Under the pieces are notes generated by a model. The model had not been told where the DNA came from. It saw nothing but the letters and a program-made list of their open reading frames with translations, and ran no database searches. From contig NZ_MUKU01000028.1 of assembly GCF_002081825.1 (NCBI RefSeq), forward strand, positions 1-64,000: DNA of 64,000 nucleotides, in the 5' to 3' direction. Origin of the DNA: Chromobacterium haemolyticum. GTDB taxonomy: Bacteria > Pseudomonadota > Gammaproteobacteria > Burkholderiales > Chromobacteriaceae. Numbering within the stretch: position 1 is the first letter of the stretch; each line of letters begins with the position of its first letter. A program made the translations under genes and the position numbers. This document shows positions 25,446-35,543 of this stretch, piece by piece.

Positions 25446-25480
25446 TTCGCATTAATCCTGTTTTTGCAAGAACAAGGGGA

Positions 25481-26023
25481 TTAATAGCCGCCTTTTTTGC
25501 CGATGCCGGCATAAGTAAACTCATAGTTGAGTTCGAAAGGCTTGAACCACGGGCCCACGCCGGTTTCCTTGTCGATGTGGCGGCCGAAGTGGGCGTGTTG
25601 ATTGGCCGACGGCGGCAGGATGGTGTATTTCAGCTTGTACTTGCCCGGGCCTTGCAGCTTGATGTTGTCGCCGTAGTGCGGGCCGTCGTTGGCCACCATC
25701 GGCATCAGGTCGCCCTTGAGCACTTCCTTGCCGCCCACCTTGCTCAGTTCGTACTTAACCACCAGATAGGGCATCCATGCGCCTTCTTCGAAGCCGTTGG
25801 GATTATTCTTGGTGGCGTGGATGTCGGCCTCCAGATGGATGTCGGATGCCTCCGCCTTGCGCATCATGCCTTCCGGTTCCATCTTGGTCGGCTGCAGGTA
25901 GACCGCGCCGATCTCCATGCCGTTCTTCAGGGCCGGCTTGCCGATCGGGTATTCCTTGGCCATGGCGGCGGCGGAAGCGGTCAGTACAGCGGTGGCGATA
26001 GCCAGTTGGACAAAGCGACGCAT
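25481..26023 (-). CDS. ftrA: FtrA/P19-type periplasmic iron-binding protein
   Basis: A 180-residue exported protein of the P19/Tp34 family (iron transport-associated). The signal peptide ends at AAAMA. Metal-binding features are a conserved methionine/glutamate region (GMEIGAVYLQPTKMEPEGMM), DIHLEADIHA, and histidines in NDGPHYGD and NQHAHFGRHID. These proteins bind ferrous iron and copper in the periplasm and hand iron to FTR1-type permeases. ATG at 26023 follows AAGGA. It is the first ftr gene and sits behind a Fur-controlled promoter. Confidence 0.92.
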   Translation of the reverse strand: MRRFVQLAIATAVLTASAAAMAKEYPIGKPALKNGMEIGAVYLQPTKMEPEGMMRKAEASDIHLEADIHATKNNPNGFEEGAWMPYLVVKYELSKVGGKEVLKGDLMPMVANDGPHYGDNIKLQGPGKYKLKYTILPPSANQHAHFGRHIDKETGVGPWFKPFELNYEFTYAGIGKKGGY

Positions 26024-26126
26024 ATTGTTTCCTTTTGGTTTCAATTGAATAGAGCACTGCTTGGCGGCGAAGGACGCCGGCCGGGCGGATAAGCGTTTAT
26101 TTTTGGTTTGCTTGGCCTGCCTAAAA

Positions 26127-26155
26127 ATACTAATGCTAATCATTATCATTTTCAA
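26127..26155 (-). promoter_or_regulatory. ftrA promoter
   Basis: Minus strand: TTGAAA (26150-26155), a 17-base spacer and TAGTAT (26127-26132). The spacer is almost entirely Fur box, so repressor binding would exclude polymerase. The leader to the ftrA ATG is about 95 bases. Confidence 0.72.
26129..26147 (-). promoter_or_regulatory. Fur box of the ftrABCD operon
   Basis: GATAATGATTAGCATTAGT on the minus strand matches 15 of 19 positions of the classical Fur consensus by my count. It lies between the -35 and -10 elements of the ftrA promoter, the typical place for iron-dependent repression. Confidence 0.8.
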
Positions 26156-26185
26156 ACGAAAATGTGTTGTCGAATGTAGCAGATG

Positions 26186-26230
26186 CGACGCCGAGCGGCG
26201 CTGGCCATAGGAATGGCATGCGCCGCGTCG
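26186..26230. repeat. Long imperfect hairpin between asnB and ftrA promoter
   Basis: Three nested paired segments: CGACGC/GCGTCG, GGCGC/GCGCC and CCAT/ATGG around loop AGGA. It occupies the middle of the 327-base gap 26024-26350, which otherwise holds the ftrA leader and promoter and no gene that I can support. It has no T-run. It may act as a REP-like element or a transcript end for asnB. Confidence 0.42.
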
Positions 26231-26350
26231 GCCCGCTAGATTGAAAATGCCTTTGAAACCTGCTCCGCAATGCTTATGCGTCGTTTGCACATGTTGCTTT
26301 CCCTGCGGGCTGCCTCTTGCCTAGCTCTTGTTCGCCAGTCTTTGGACGGA

Positions 26351-28210
26351 TTATTCGTTTTGGGCCGCCAGCAGGCTTAGCTGCCCCAGGCTTTCATCCA
26401 AAATCAGCAACTGCAGCATCTGCTCGGCCAGATGCTCGGCCCCGTTTCGGTAGGCTGCGGCGAAGGCGTCCACCGCGGCGGCGTCGAGCTGGCCGCGGCT
26501 GAGCTGAGCCAGACGTTTGCCCAGGCCGTCCATGCGCGGGGCCAGGCTGGTTTTCAACCAGCCGGACAGCGGGGGATTGAAGCCGCGCTTCTTGCGCTGG
26601 AAGAAGTCCGCCGGCAGCGCCGGATGAACGGCGCGGCGGAAGATCAGCTTGGCCGGCTGGGTGAAGCGCTGCTTGCCGTCCACCGCCAGCAAAGCCTGGT
26701 AGAAGCGATGATCCACCAGCGGGGCTCTGCCCTCCAGGCCGTGGGCCATGGTGCACAGGTCGGACTTTTGCAGAATGTAGTCCGGCAGATAGTTGGCGAA
26801 GTCTATGGCCAGCAAATGATGCAGGCCGGCCGGCGCATTGGCAGGCGGCGGGCCGATGTCGTCCGGCGCGCGCCAGTGGCAGAGCCGCGAGAGCGGCCGG
26901 TTGTTTTGCAGGAACAGGCGTTGGCCGGGGGTGAAGCCGGAAAAGCGCAGCGAATAGGCGTCTTGCCAGCTCATCGCCAACTCGGTGGCGAGTTTGCCGG
27001 CGCCTTTGCCGTCCAGCGAGGGCTTGATCGTCAGCGGCAGTTTGATCAGGCTGCGCCAGCGAGTACGCAGATGTTTGTTGACGCGCTTGTAGCCGGCCAG
27101 CAGCTCATCGCCGCCGTCGCCCAAAAGCACCACTTTGACGTGGCGGCTGACTTCGCGCGCAAGGTACCACGTGGGGAAGCTGGACGGATCGGCGAAGGGT
27201 TGATCGAGGTCGGCGACGATGCGTTCGAAGTCGGCCGCCAGATTGTCCGGCATCTGCACCGCCAGATTGGCCAAGCCCATCCGTTGCGCGGAATCGGCGG
27301 CGTCGGCGGCTTCGTCCAGCTTGGATCCGGGGAAGGCGGCGGTGAAACTGCTGAATTGCGTCAGTTGCTGCGTGGCCAGCCGGCTGGCGATCACGGTGGA
27401 GTCTATGCCGCCGGACAAGAGCACGCCCAGCGGGCGGTCGGCGACGGTACGCATCGCCACCGCGCGGTCCAGTTCTTGAAGCCAGTCGCCGTCGTCCTTG
27501 GCCGGTTGCCAGTAGCGCAGTTTGCGCAGCGAGCGGGTGTCCAGATCAAACTCCAGCCGGTGGCCGTTTTCCAGGCGCTGTATGTGGCTGAACAGGGTGG
27601 CGGGCGCCGGGATGTAGCGATGCGCCAGATAGGCGTCGATGGCGTCGGCGGAAAAGTCGCGCTGCCGCGGCGGCAGGAAGGGCAGCACCGAGCGTACCAG
27701 CGAGCCGAAGGCGAAGTTGCCGTCCAGCAGCGAATAGACCAGCGGTTTCTCGCCCATGCGGTCGCGAGCCAGATGCACCTTGCGCTGTTTCAAATCCAGG
27801 ATGGCGAAGGCGAACATGCCGCGCAGCCGCTGCAACAGAGTTTCAATGCCCCAGGCCTGATAGCCGCGCAAGATGAACTCGGTGTCGGAGTGAGTGGCGA
27901 AACGCGCGCCGCCGGCCTCCAACTCGGCCTTGTCGGCGTCCCAGTCATAGACTTCGCCGTTGTAGCAGATCCAGACCTGGCCATCGTCGCTGACCATCGG
28001 CTGGTTGGCGATGGGCCGCGGGTCGATGATGGACAGCCGCGCGTGCAGCAGCGCGTTGTGGATGTCGCCGTCCGCCGCCGGCTGCCAGTCGGCGTTCAGC
28101 AATAATTGATTGGCCGCGTCGGGGCCGCGCCGGCCCAGCTCAGTCAGCATGGCCTGGGCGGTGGCCGCGGCGGCGGGGCGTTGCGAGAAAAAGCCGGCGA
28201 TTCCACACAT
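26351..28210 (-). CDS. asnB: Asparagine synthase, glutamine-hydrolysing
   Basis: A 619-residue enzyme. The N-terminal class II glutaminase starts with catalytic Cys2 (MCGIAGFF) and contains RRGPDA, HARLSIID and YNGEVYD. The C-terminal synthetase domain has the PP-loop GVLLSGGIDSTVIA, FADPSSFPTW and LLGDGGDELLAGY. It turns aspartate, glutamine and ATP into asparagine, or amidates a related substrate; AsnB-like enzymes also occur in surface-polysaccharide and peptide pathways. No such pathway is adjacent, so housekeeping asparagine synthesis is the simplest reading. An in-frame gap of 114 bases separates it from fsr. Confidence 0.92.
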   Translation of the reverse strand: MCGIAGFFSQRPAAAATAQAMLTELGRRGPDAANQLLLNADWQPAADGDIHNALLHARLSIIDPRPIANQPMVSDDGQVWICYNGEVYDWDADKAELEAGGARFATHSDTEFILRGYQAWGIETLLQRLRGMFAFAILDLKQRKVHLARDRMGEKPLVYSLLDGNFAFGSLVRSVLPFLPPRQRDFSADAIDAYLAHRYIPAPATLFSHIQRLENGHRLEFDLDTRSLRKLRYWQPAKDDGDWLQELDRAVAMRTVADRPLGVLLSGGIDSTVIASRLATQQLTQFSSFTAAFPGSKLDEAADAADSAQRMGLANLAVQMPDNLAADFERIVADLDQPFADPSSFPTWYLAREVSRHVKVVLLGDGGDELLAGYKRVNKHLRTRWRSLIKLPLTIKPSLDGKGAGKLATELAMSWQDAYSLRFSGFTPGQRLFLQNNRPLSRLCHWRAPDDIGPPPANAPAGLHHLLAIDFANYLPDYILQKSDLCTMAHGLEGRAPLVDHRFYQALLAVDGKQRFTQPAKLIFRRAVHPALPADFFQRKKRGFNPPLSGWLKTSLAPRMDGLGKRLAQLSRGQLDAAAVDAFAAAYRNGAEHLAEQMLQLLILDESLGQLSLLAAQNE

Positions 28211-28324
28211 GATTTTCTGTCCGAATGGGCAACGCGCCCGGCAAGCCGCCGAGCGCTCAGACGGCGCCGCAGGCGCGTTGGAAAAATTGAATGGCGGAAG
28301 TATCCGGGCTGGGCTGCGCCAGTG

Positions 28325-29533
28325 TCAAACCTTGTCGCCGCGCAGATCCGGCAGCAGTGCAGCCACTAGGCCCAGCAGCGGCAGGAAGGCGCATAGCTGA
28401 TAGACGAATTCGATGCCGCGGCTGTCGGCCAACTGGCCCAGCACCGCGGCGCCGATGCCGCCGATGCCGAAGGCGAATCCATAGAACAGGCCGGACACCA
28501 TGCCCACCCGGCCAGGCAACAGTTCCTGCGCGTAAATAATGATGGCGGGGAAGGCGGACGCCAGCACAAAGCCTATGCCCAGCGACAGCACGCTGGTCCA
28601 GAACAGATTGACGTAGGGCAGCAGCAGGGTCAGCGGCGCGATGCCGAGGATGGAGAACCAGATCACTCGCTTGCGACCGATGGCGTCGCCGATCGGGCCG
28701 CCGAAGATGGTGCCCAGTGCGACCGCGAGCAGGAACAGGAACAAATGCAGCTGCGCGGCTTGCACGCCCAGGCCGAAATGCTGAATCAGATAGAAGGTGA
28801 AGTAGCTGGTGATGCTGGCGGTGTAGAAGTATTTGGAGAACAGCAGCACCAGCAAGGCGAACAGCGTCAGCTTCACGCGCGCTGGCGACAGCGGCGGCGG
28901 CGTAGTGGCGGCGGCGGCTTTGGCCTTGCGCTGCTGATGGCTGTACCACTGGCCGATCTTGAACAGCACCGCCATCGCCAGCAGAGCGGCCAGGCCGAAC
29001 CAGGCGATGCTGCCCTGGCCTAGGGGGATGACGATCAGCGCCGCCAGCAGCGGGCCGCTGGCGCTGCCGGCGTTGCCGCCGACCTGGAAGATGGATTGGG
29101 CCAGGCCGGGGCGGCCGCCGGAGGCCATGCGGGCCACTCGCGACGATTCCGGGTGAAATACCGAGGAGCCGGTGCCCACCAGCGCCGCGGCCAGCAGCAG
29201 CAGGGGGAAGCTGCCGGCGCTGGACAGCAACAACAGGCCGCACAGCGTGGCGCCCATGCCCAGCACCAATGAGTACGGCATCGGTTTCTTGTCGGTGTAG
29301 AGCCCCACCAGCGGCTGCAGCAGCGAGGCGGTGCATTGGTAGGTCAAGGTCATCAGGCCGATTTCAGCAAAGCTGAGCTGGTAATTGCCTTTAAGCAGCG
29401 GATAGATCGCCAGCAGCAGCGATTGCAGCATGTCGTTGAGAAAATGGGAGAAGCTGATGGCGCCCAGCACGCGGAAACGGGTGCTGTCTTGATCTGGCGC
29501 GGCGGCGGCGGTGGTCATGGGCTTGAGAATCAT
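28325..29533 (-). CDS. fsr: Fsr-type MFS exporter (fosmidomycin-resistance family)
   Basis: A 402-residue, 12-helix major-facilitator protein. Family stretches include SFSHFLNDMLQSLLLAIYPLLK, GLYTDKKPMPYSL, GTGSSVFHPESSRVARMASGGRPG and GNAGSASGPLLAAL, which match Fsr. It probably exports small toxic molecules. The start at 29533 lacks a ribosome binding site and the ATG at 29518 is an alternative. It is divergent from an AraC-family gene that is its likely regulator. Confidence 0.85.
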   Translation of the reverse strand: MILKPMTTAAAAPDQDSTRFRVLGAISFSHFLNDMLQSLLLAIYPLLKGNYQLSFAEIGLMTLTYQCTASLLQPLVGLYTDKKPMPYSLVLGMGATLCGLLLLSSAGSFPLLLLAAALVGTGSSVFHPESSRVARMASGGRPGLAQSIFQVGGNAGSASGPLLAALIVIPLGQGSIAWFGLAALLAMAVLFKIGQWYSHQQRKAKAAAATTPPPLSPARVKLTLFALLVLLFSKYFYTASITSYFTFYLIQHFGLGVQAAQLHLFLFLLAVALGTIFGGPIGDAIGRKRVIWFSILGIAPLTLLLPYVNLFWTSVLSLGIGFVLASAFPAIIIYAQELLPGRVGMVSGLFYGFAFGIGGIGAAVLGQLADSRGIEFVYQLCAFLPLLGLVAALLPDLRGDKV

Positions 29534-29580
29534 TCAGCTAGTGGATGAATGTCATACTAGCGAGCAAAATAGCGTCCGTC

Positions 29581-29597
29581 CTGCCAAAATAAGGCAG
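29581..29597. promoter_or_regulatory. Dyad in the fsr-araC intergenic region
   Basis: CTGCC, seven A/T-rich bases, GGCAG. It lies in the 86-base gap between fsr and the divergent AraC-type gene and is a candidate operator. Its centre is about 30 bases from the regulator's GTG start. Confidence 0.35.
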
Positions 29598-29619
29598 TTA
29601 TCTTTGCAAAAGAGGCATT

Positions 29620-31106
<1,487 letters not shown>

Positions 31107-31119
31107 TTATTTTGCCGGG

Positions 31120-32328
31120 ATGCAAATGAGTCGAATCGAACCGTATCTGGGCTTCGCGCGCTTTCTTGCCCGGCGCATGGGCAGCCATCGCGTCGCGCAA
31201 GTGTCCGGCAGCCTGACCTTCACCACGCTGTTGGCGCTGGTGCCCTTGTTCACCATCGCCTTGACGGTGATTTCCGCGTTTCCAGTGTTCTCGGACCTGA
31301 GCACCCGTTTCAAGATCATGCTGCTGTCCACGCTGGTGCCGGAATTCGCCGGCAAGGTGATCACCGTCTATATGCGTCAGTTCGCCGACAACGCGGAGAA
31401 GCTGACCGCCGCCGGCATCGTGATGCTGGGCGTCACCGCGCTGATGCTGATGTCCACCATAGACCGCACTTTCAACGCGATTTGGGGCGTGCGTCGCGGG
31501 CGGCCGTTATTGCAGCAGAGCATGGTGTACTGGACGGTGCTGACGCTGGGGCCGCTGGTGTTGGGCGGCAGCCTGCTGGCCTGGCGCAGCCTGTTCAAGA
31601 TCAGCAAGTTTGACCACGCGTTGCCGGTGTTGGCCAATATGGTGGAGGCCGGCGGATCCATCTTGCTGACCGCTCTGGTGCTGTCGCTGTTGTACCGCAT
31701 CGTGCCCAACCGCTTCGTGCCGATCAAGCACGCCAGCATCGGCGCCTTGCTGACCGCGATCTTGTTGGAGGCCACGCGCGCCTTGTTCGGCTTCTACATC
31801 GGTCAGGTGGCTAATTATCAATTGGTGTACGGGGCTTTCGCCAGCATTCCGATTTTCCTGTTGTGGGTGTATTGCCTGTGGATGGTGGTGCTGAGCGGCG
31901 CGGTGTTCACGGCATCGCTGTCCTATTGGGAAGGCGACGCCTGGCGGCGGCGCTTTGAGCCTCGGCGGCGTTTTCTCGACGCGGTGGAGGTGTTGCTGCT
32001 GTTGGACGAGGCGCAGAACCGCGGGGAACTGCTGAGCCCGGTGAAGTTGCGCAGTCAGGTGAAGGTGGGCTACGACGAACTGGGCTGGGTGCTGGATATG
32101 TTGAGCTCCCGCGGTTTTGTTCAGAAAAGCCAGCGCGACGGCTGGGTGCTGGGCAAGAAGTTGTCGGCCATCTGCATGGTGGAGCTGTTCGAACTGTTCG
32201 TTTATCGCAGCGACAACTACCGCGACGACGATGTCGGCGCCGGCGTGGAAACCCTGTTGGGGCCGATGACGGCCGAGCTTCAGTCGGTGACGCTGGAGGA
32301 TTTCGCCCGCCGCGTCGGCCGGAAATAA
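31120..32328 (+). CDS. YihY/BrkB-family membrane protein (UPF0761)
   Basis: A 402-residue protein with about six helices: LTFTTLLALVPLFTIALTVI, VMLGVTALMLMSTIDRTFNAIWGV, LGPLVLGGSLLAWRS, GALLTAILLEATRALFGFYI and IPIFLLWVYCLWMVVLSGAVF. A cytosolic winged-helix-like C-terminus (about 290-400) follows. The family is wrongly linked to RNase BN in older annotations; its transport role is unknown. ATG at 31126 is an alternative start. Its last 49 bases overlap the convergent DUF3025 gene. Confidence 0.85.
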   Translation: MQMSRIEPYLGFARFLARRMGSHRVAQVSGSLTFTTLLALVPLFTIALTVISAFPVFSDLSTRFKIMLLSTLVPEFAGKVITVYMRQFADNAEKLTAAGIVMLGVTALMLMSTIDRTFNAIWGVRRGRPLLQQSMVYWTVLTLGPLVLGGSLLAWRSLFKISKFDHALPVLANMVEAGGSILLTALVLSLLYRIVPNRFVPIKHASIGALLTAILLEATRALFGFYIGQVANYQLVYGAFASIPIFLLWVYCLWMVVLSGAVFTASLSYWEGDAWRRRFEPRRRFLDAVEVLLLLDEAQNRGELLSPVKLRSQVKVGYDELGWVLDMLSSRGFVQKSQRDGWVLGKKLSAICMVELFELFVYRSDNYRDDDVGAGVETLLGPMTAELQSVTLEDFARRVGRK

Positions 32329-33101
32329 TCGCGGTTGGCGTAGAAGGCCGGATCTTCGTTGTCCGGCCACCAGCCGGGAATGCCTAGCAGCGGCAGCGGC
32401 CACAGCGAGCGGGGGGCCGGCAAGAAGCCGTCGTCGTCCAGCCGCCGCGCCAGCGCCTCGTCCAAGTGCGCCAGACGGCGCGCCTCTTCCCAAGTAAAGA
32501 ATTCCGCCGGCACCGCCAGCGGCAGCGCCTTGCCGCACCAGCCGATATGCGGCCGCAGGCCGACTTCGAACAGCGCGTGACCGATGGCGTGGACGCCGAT
32601 GCGACGGTCCCAATCTTGGCGATGTTCCAGAAACAGGCGCTGCCATTCCATATTGTCCAGCATCCGGCTGAAAGCCGGGTCGGCGACGGCGACGATGACG
32701 CCGCATTCGTCCAATAGCGTGGCCGCGTCGCGCAGGGGGCCGCGCTTGGCCTCTCCGCGGGCGATGGCGCGCAGGTGGCGGCGGTTCAGCGCCTGTTTGC
32801 TCAGCGGCCAGGCCAGCCAGGCCAAGGCGTTGAACCAGTCGTGCCAATTGCCGCTGCGGGTGGGAATCTCTCCGGTATGGCCGATGTGCATCTCGTAATA
32901 GGCTTCCGGCTCTAGATCGCAGGCAAAGCGCAGCGCGGGCGGCAGCGCGTGTGGGCGTTGTCGCCGGTAGCGCTGCAGCAGCAGGTCGTAGTCCGCCTGC
33001 TCCGGCCAGGAAGCAGGAGCGATCAGCTCGGCGGCGTCGCGTACGGGCAGATATAGCGGGTGGGAGAGATAGTCGGTTTGCCAGGCGCTCACGGTGGACA
33101 T
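32280..33101 (-). CDS. DUF3025 protein
   Basis: A 273-residue soluble protein with the DUF3025 pattern: a tryptophan- and histidine-rich core (MHIGHTGEIPTRSGNWHDWFNALAWLAWP, KQALNRRH), LLDECGVIVAVADP, VHAIGHALFE and the C-terminal PLPLLGIPGWWPDNE...FYANRDYFRP. The function is not known. The many conserved H, W, D and E residues hint at an enzyme. It overlaps the convergent BrkB-family gene by 49 bases, an unusually long coding overlap. Confidence 0.82.
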   Translation of the reverse strand: MSTVSAWQTDYLSHPLYLPVRDAAELIAPASWPEQADYDLLLQRYRRQRPHALPPALRFACDLEPEAYYEMHIGHTGEIPTRSGNWHDWFNALAWLAWPLSKQALNRRHLRAIARGEAKRGPLRDAATLLDECGVIVAVADPAFSRMLDNMEWQRLFLEHRQDWDRRIGVHAIGHALFEVGLRPHIGWCGKALPLAVPAEFFTWEEARRLAHLDEALARRLDDDGFLPAPRSLWPLPLLGIPGWWPDNEDPAFYANRDYFRPTRRAKSSSVTD

Positions 33102-33127
33102 CTTGGAAAGAGATTCAAGCCGGCATT

Positions 33128-35392
33128 TTAGCGCAATAGCAGTAATTCCTCGCCGCTGATGCAGTTGCGTCCGTTGTGCTTGGCCTGGTACAGCTGCTTG
33201 TCCGCCCGGCCCAGTACTTCGTCGATTTCAGTCTCGTCGGCGCGCAGCACGGCGACGCCTATGCTGACCGTGTATTGTAGAGAGCCTGCCTCACCGCCCG
33301 GCAGGCGCGCCTCTGCGACGATGCGGCGCAGGCGTTCCGCCGCCAGCAGCGCGTCTTCCATCCGCGTGTCAGGCAGTACCGCGGCGAACTCCTCGCCGCC
33401 CAGGCGGCCGCAGATGTCGGTGCTGCGCAGCACATTGCGGCAGCTTTGGGCAAAATGGACGATCACCTCGTCGCCCTTGGCATGGCCGTATCGATCGTTG
33501 ATGTTCTTGAAGTGGTCCAGATCCATCATCAGCACCGTCAAGGACAATTGATAACGTCGGTTGCGCTCGATCTCGCGGCTGGACAACGCGATGAACTGGC
33601 GGCGGTTGCACAGACCGGTCAGTTCGTCCAGGGTGGCGAGCTGATAGAGTTTTTTCTCGTGGGCGTCGCGTTGCAGCGCGATGGCGATCAGATGCGTGCT
33701 GCGCTGCGCCAACTGCAGTTCTTCCGGCTCGGGTTGGCGCGGGTCAGGGTGGTAGATGGCGAAAGCGCCGAGCAGTCGGCGGTCGCTGGAGAAAATGGGC
33801 GTCGACCAGCAGGCGCTCAGGCCGAAGGGGGCCACCAGTTCGCGGTAGCCGGCCCAAAGCGGGCTATTGGCGATGTCGTCGACGATGACCAGGCTTTTGC
33901 GGTGGACGGCGGTGCCGCAGGAGCCGGCCTCCGGACCCACCGGCACTTGCTCCAGCAGTTTGCGATAGCCGGGCGGCAGGCTTTGGCCGGCCGCCAGCCG
34001 CAAGGTTTCTCCTGTGGCGTCCAGCAGCATGATGGAGCAGACGCCGCGATTCAACTGCGACTCCATCATCCGGCAGATCTGATTCAGCGTGTCTTGCAGC
34101 GGCGTATTGCCGGCGATCATCTCCATTACCGCGTTTTCTTCCGCCAGCAGACGTTCGCTCTGGCGGCTGTGGGTGATTTCGCGCTCCACCGCCAGAATGC
34201 TGCGCAGCTCGCCGCCCAGGCCGAATTCGGGGAACAGCCTCACCTCGAAAATGAAGCGCCGGGCGCTAAGGCTCAGTTCCAGTTCGAAGCAGCGAGCCTC
34301 GCCGCCGGAGATCAATCGCTCACACTCCTCGGCAAAACGCGCGCGCGCGGCTTCGGGCCAGGCTTTGTCGTGGACGCTGCGGCCGAGGTGTTCCTCGCGG
34401 GTCAGCGTCGAATAGCGGCTGACGCTGCGGTTGATGAATTGGCAGCGCAGCTCCAGATCGTAACGGGCGATGACGTCTTCCGAGTTTTCCACCAGGGTGC
34501 GGAATTCCTGTTCCCGGCGCAGCATCGCGGACTCGGCCAGCTTGCGCGCGGTGACAATCTGGCACAGCGCGTGGATATGGCTGATGCGGCCCACTTCGTC
34601 TTTGTGAAACTGGGTGCGTTGCTCCAGCCATTCCCAATGACCGTGAGCGTGACGCACGCGGAATTCCATGCCGCAGGCGCTTTCTTGTCTTTGCTCCGGG
34701 TGGCTTAGCAGGGCGGTGAACAGCGAGCGGTCTTCCGGATGAAGCAGCTCCAGCCAGCGTGAAAAAGCCATGCGCTCGGCGTCCACCGGCAAACCCAACA
34801 GGGCGTGCAGCGTTTGAGGTGCGCCGCGCACCGCTTGGCCGGCCAGGTCGAACTCCAGCAGACCCAGCCGCGCGTCCTGCAGCACTAAGCGCCAGTCTCC
34901 CAGTTCGCCGCCGGGGCCGTGGGCAGAGGGCTGTGTTTGTAGGCGCAACAAAAGATGGCCGGGGAGCGGGCAGGGCAGGGGAAAGGCCAGCAAATCGGCA
35001 TGGGCCGCCAGCAGGCCGTCGCGATGGCCGGGGTGGCTCGGGTCCAGCAGCAGCGCGAGGTCGTGCCGGCTGAAGCCGTAACCGGTCAGACCGCCGTCTT
35101 GGCGCACGGGCACCGGCGCGTAGTCCGAGACGGCGAGGAGGCGACCGGCGGCGTCGGCCAGCGCCAGCGGCTGTCGGCTGTCCCGGACCTGCCGGCTGAG
35201 CGTGGCCAGCTGTCGTCGGCCTCGCCATGGCGGCAGGCCCAGCAGCGCCAGCAAGGGGACGAGAAGTGGCCAGCCGGCGAGCCAGTCCGGCGTCGCGGCT
35301 TGCGCGTAGTCGGCCCCGAACAGGCACAGCGAGCCCGCGGCGGCGAACAGTCGACGGTGCGGACTGGCCCGGCGGCGTAAGGCTGGGTTCAA
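33128..35392 (-). CDS. Diguanylate cyclase with PAS, PAS, GAF and GGDEF domains
   Basis: A 754-residue signalling protein. Domains in order: two N-terminal hydrophobic segments ([15 protein letters not shown] and [16 protein letters not shown]), PAS-like 1 ([28 protein letters not shown]), PAS 2 ([20 protein letters not shown]), GAF ([39 protein letters not shown]) and GGDEF. The active-site loop is GGEEF. An RSTD inhibitory site lies five residues before it, so product inhibition by c-di-GMP is expected. I prefer TTG at 35392, which has GGAG six bases upstream; an ATG at 35479 is in frame but lacks a ribosome binding site and would overlap the cysG promoter. Confidence 0.88.
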   Translation of the reverse strand: MNPALRRRASPHRRLFAAAGSLCLFGADYAQAATPDWLAGWPLLVPLLALLGLPPWRGRRQLATLSRQVRDSRQPLALADAAGRLLAVSDYAPVPVRQDGGLTGYGFSRHDLALLLDPSHPGHRDGLLAAHADLLAFPLPCPLPGHLLLRLQTQPSAHGPGGELGDWRLVLQDARLGLLEFDLAGQAVRGAPQTLHALLGLPVDAERMAFSRWLELLHPEDRSLFTALLSHPEQRQESACGMEFRVRHAHGHWEWLEQRTQFHKDEVGRISHIHALCQIVTARKLAESAMLRREQEFRTLVENSEDVIARYDLELRCQFINRSVSRYSTLTREEHLGRSVHDKAWPEAARARFAEECERLISGGEARCFELELSLSARRFIFEVRLFPEFGLGGELRSILAVEREITHSRQSERLLAEENAVMEMIAGNTPLQDTLNQICRMMESQLNRGVCSIMLLDATGETLRLAAGQSLPPGYRKLLEQVPVGPEAGSCGTAVHRKSLVIVDDIANSPLWAGYRELVAPFGLSACWSTPIFSSDRRLLGAFAIYHPDPRQPEPEELQLAQRSTHLIAIALQRDAHEKKLYQLATLDELTGLCNRRQFIALSSREIERNRRYQLSLTVLMMDLDHFKNINDRYGHAKGDEVIVHFAQSCRNVLRSTDICGRLGGEEFAAVLPDTRMEDALLAAERLRRIVAEARLPGGEAGSLQYTVSIGVAVLRADETEIDEVLGRADKQLYQAKHNGRNCISGEELLLLR

Positions 35393-35469
35393 GCGGTTCT
35401 CCGGAGGCGCGACGGCGCGCAAAGCTGCAATGATGGCATCAGGCGCAAAACAGGGCGCTTTTCGTAATA

Positions 35470-35498
35470 TTGATAGCATTCGCCAGCGTCGTTTTTAT
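35470..35498 (+). promoter_or_regulatory. Candidate cysG promoter
   Basis: TTGATA (35470-35475), 17 bases, TTTTAT (35493-35498). The transcript would start inside the nested dyad that follows immediately. It is the best match in the 151-base divergent gap. Confidence 0.5.
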
Positions 35499-35531
35499 GC
35501 AACAAATGCAGTATGCTGCAAACATTGTTGC
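35499..35531 (+). promoter_or_regulatory. Nested dyad at the cysG transcription start
   Basis: GCAACAA (35499-35505) pairs with TTGTTGC (35525-35531), and inside it TGCAG (35507-35511) pairs with CTGCA (35516-35520) around TATG. The element begins directly after the -10 box and ends one base before the cysG Shine-Dalgarno GGAG (35532-35535). It could be an operator or a leader hairpin. Confidence 0.5.
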
Positions 35532-35543
35532 GGAGCTGGCCAA

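Noticed and set aside
26432-28105. Open frame of 557 codons opposite asnB
   Set aside because: Shadow of the asparagine synthase; low-complexity Q, G, A, R composition.
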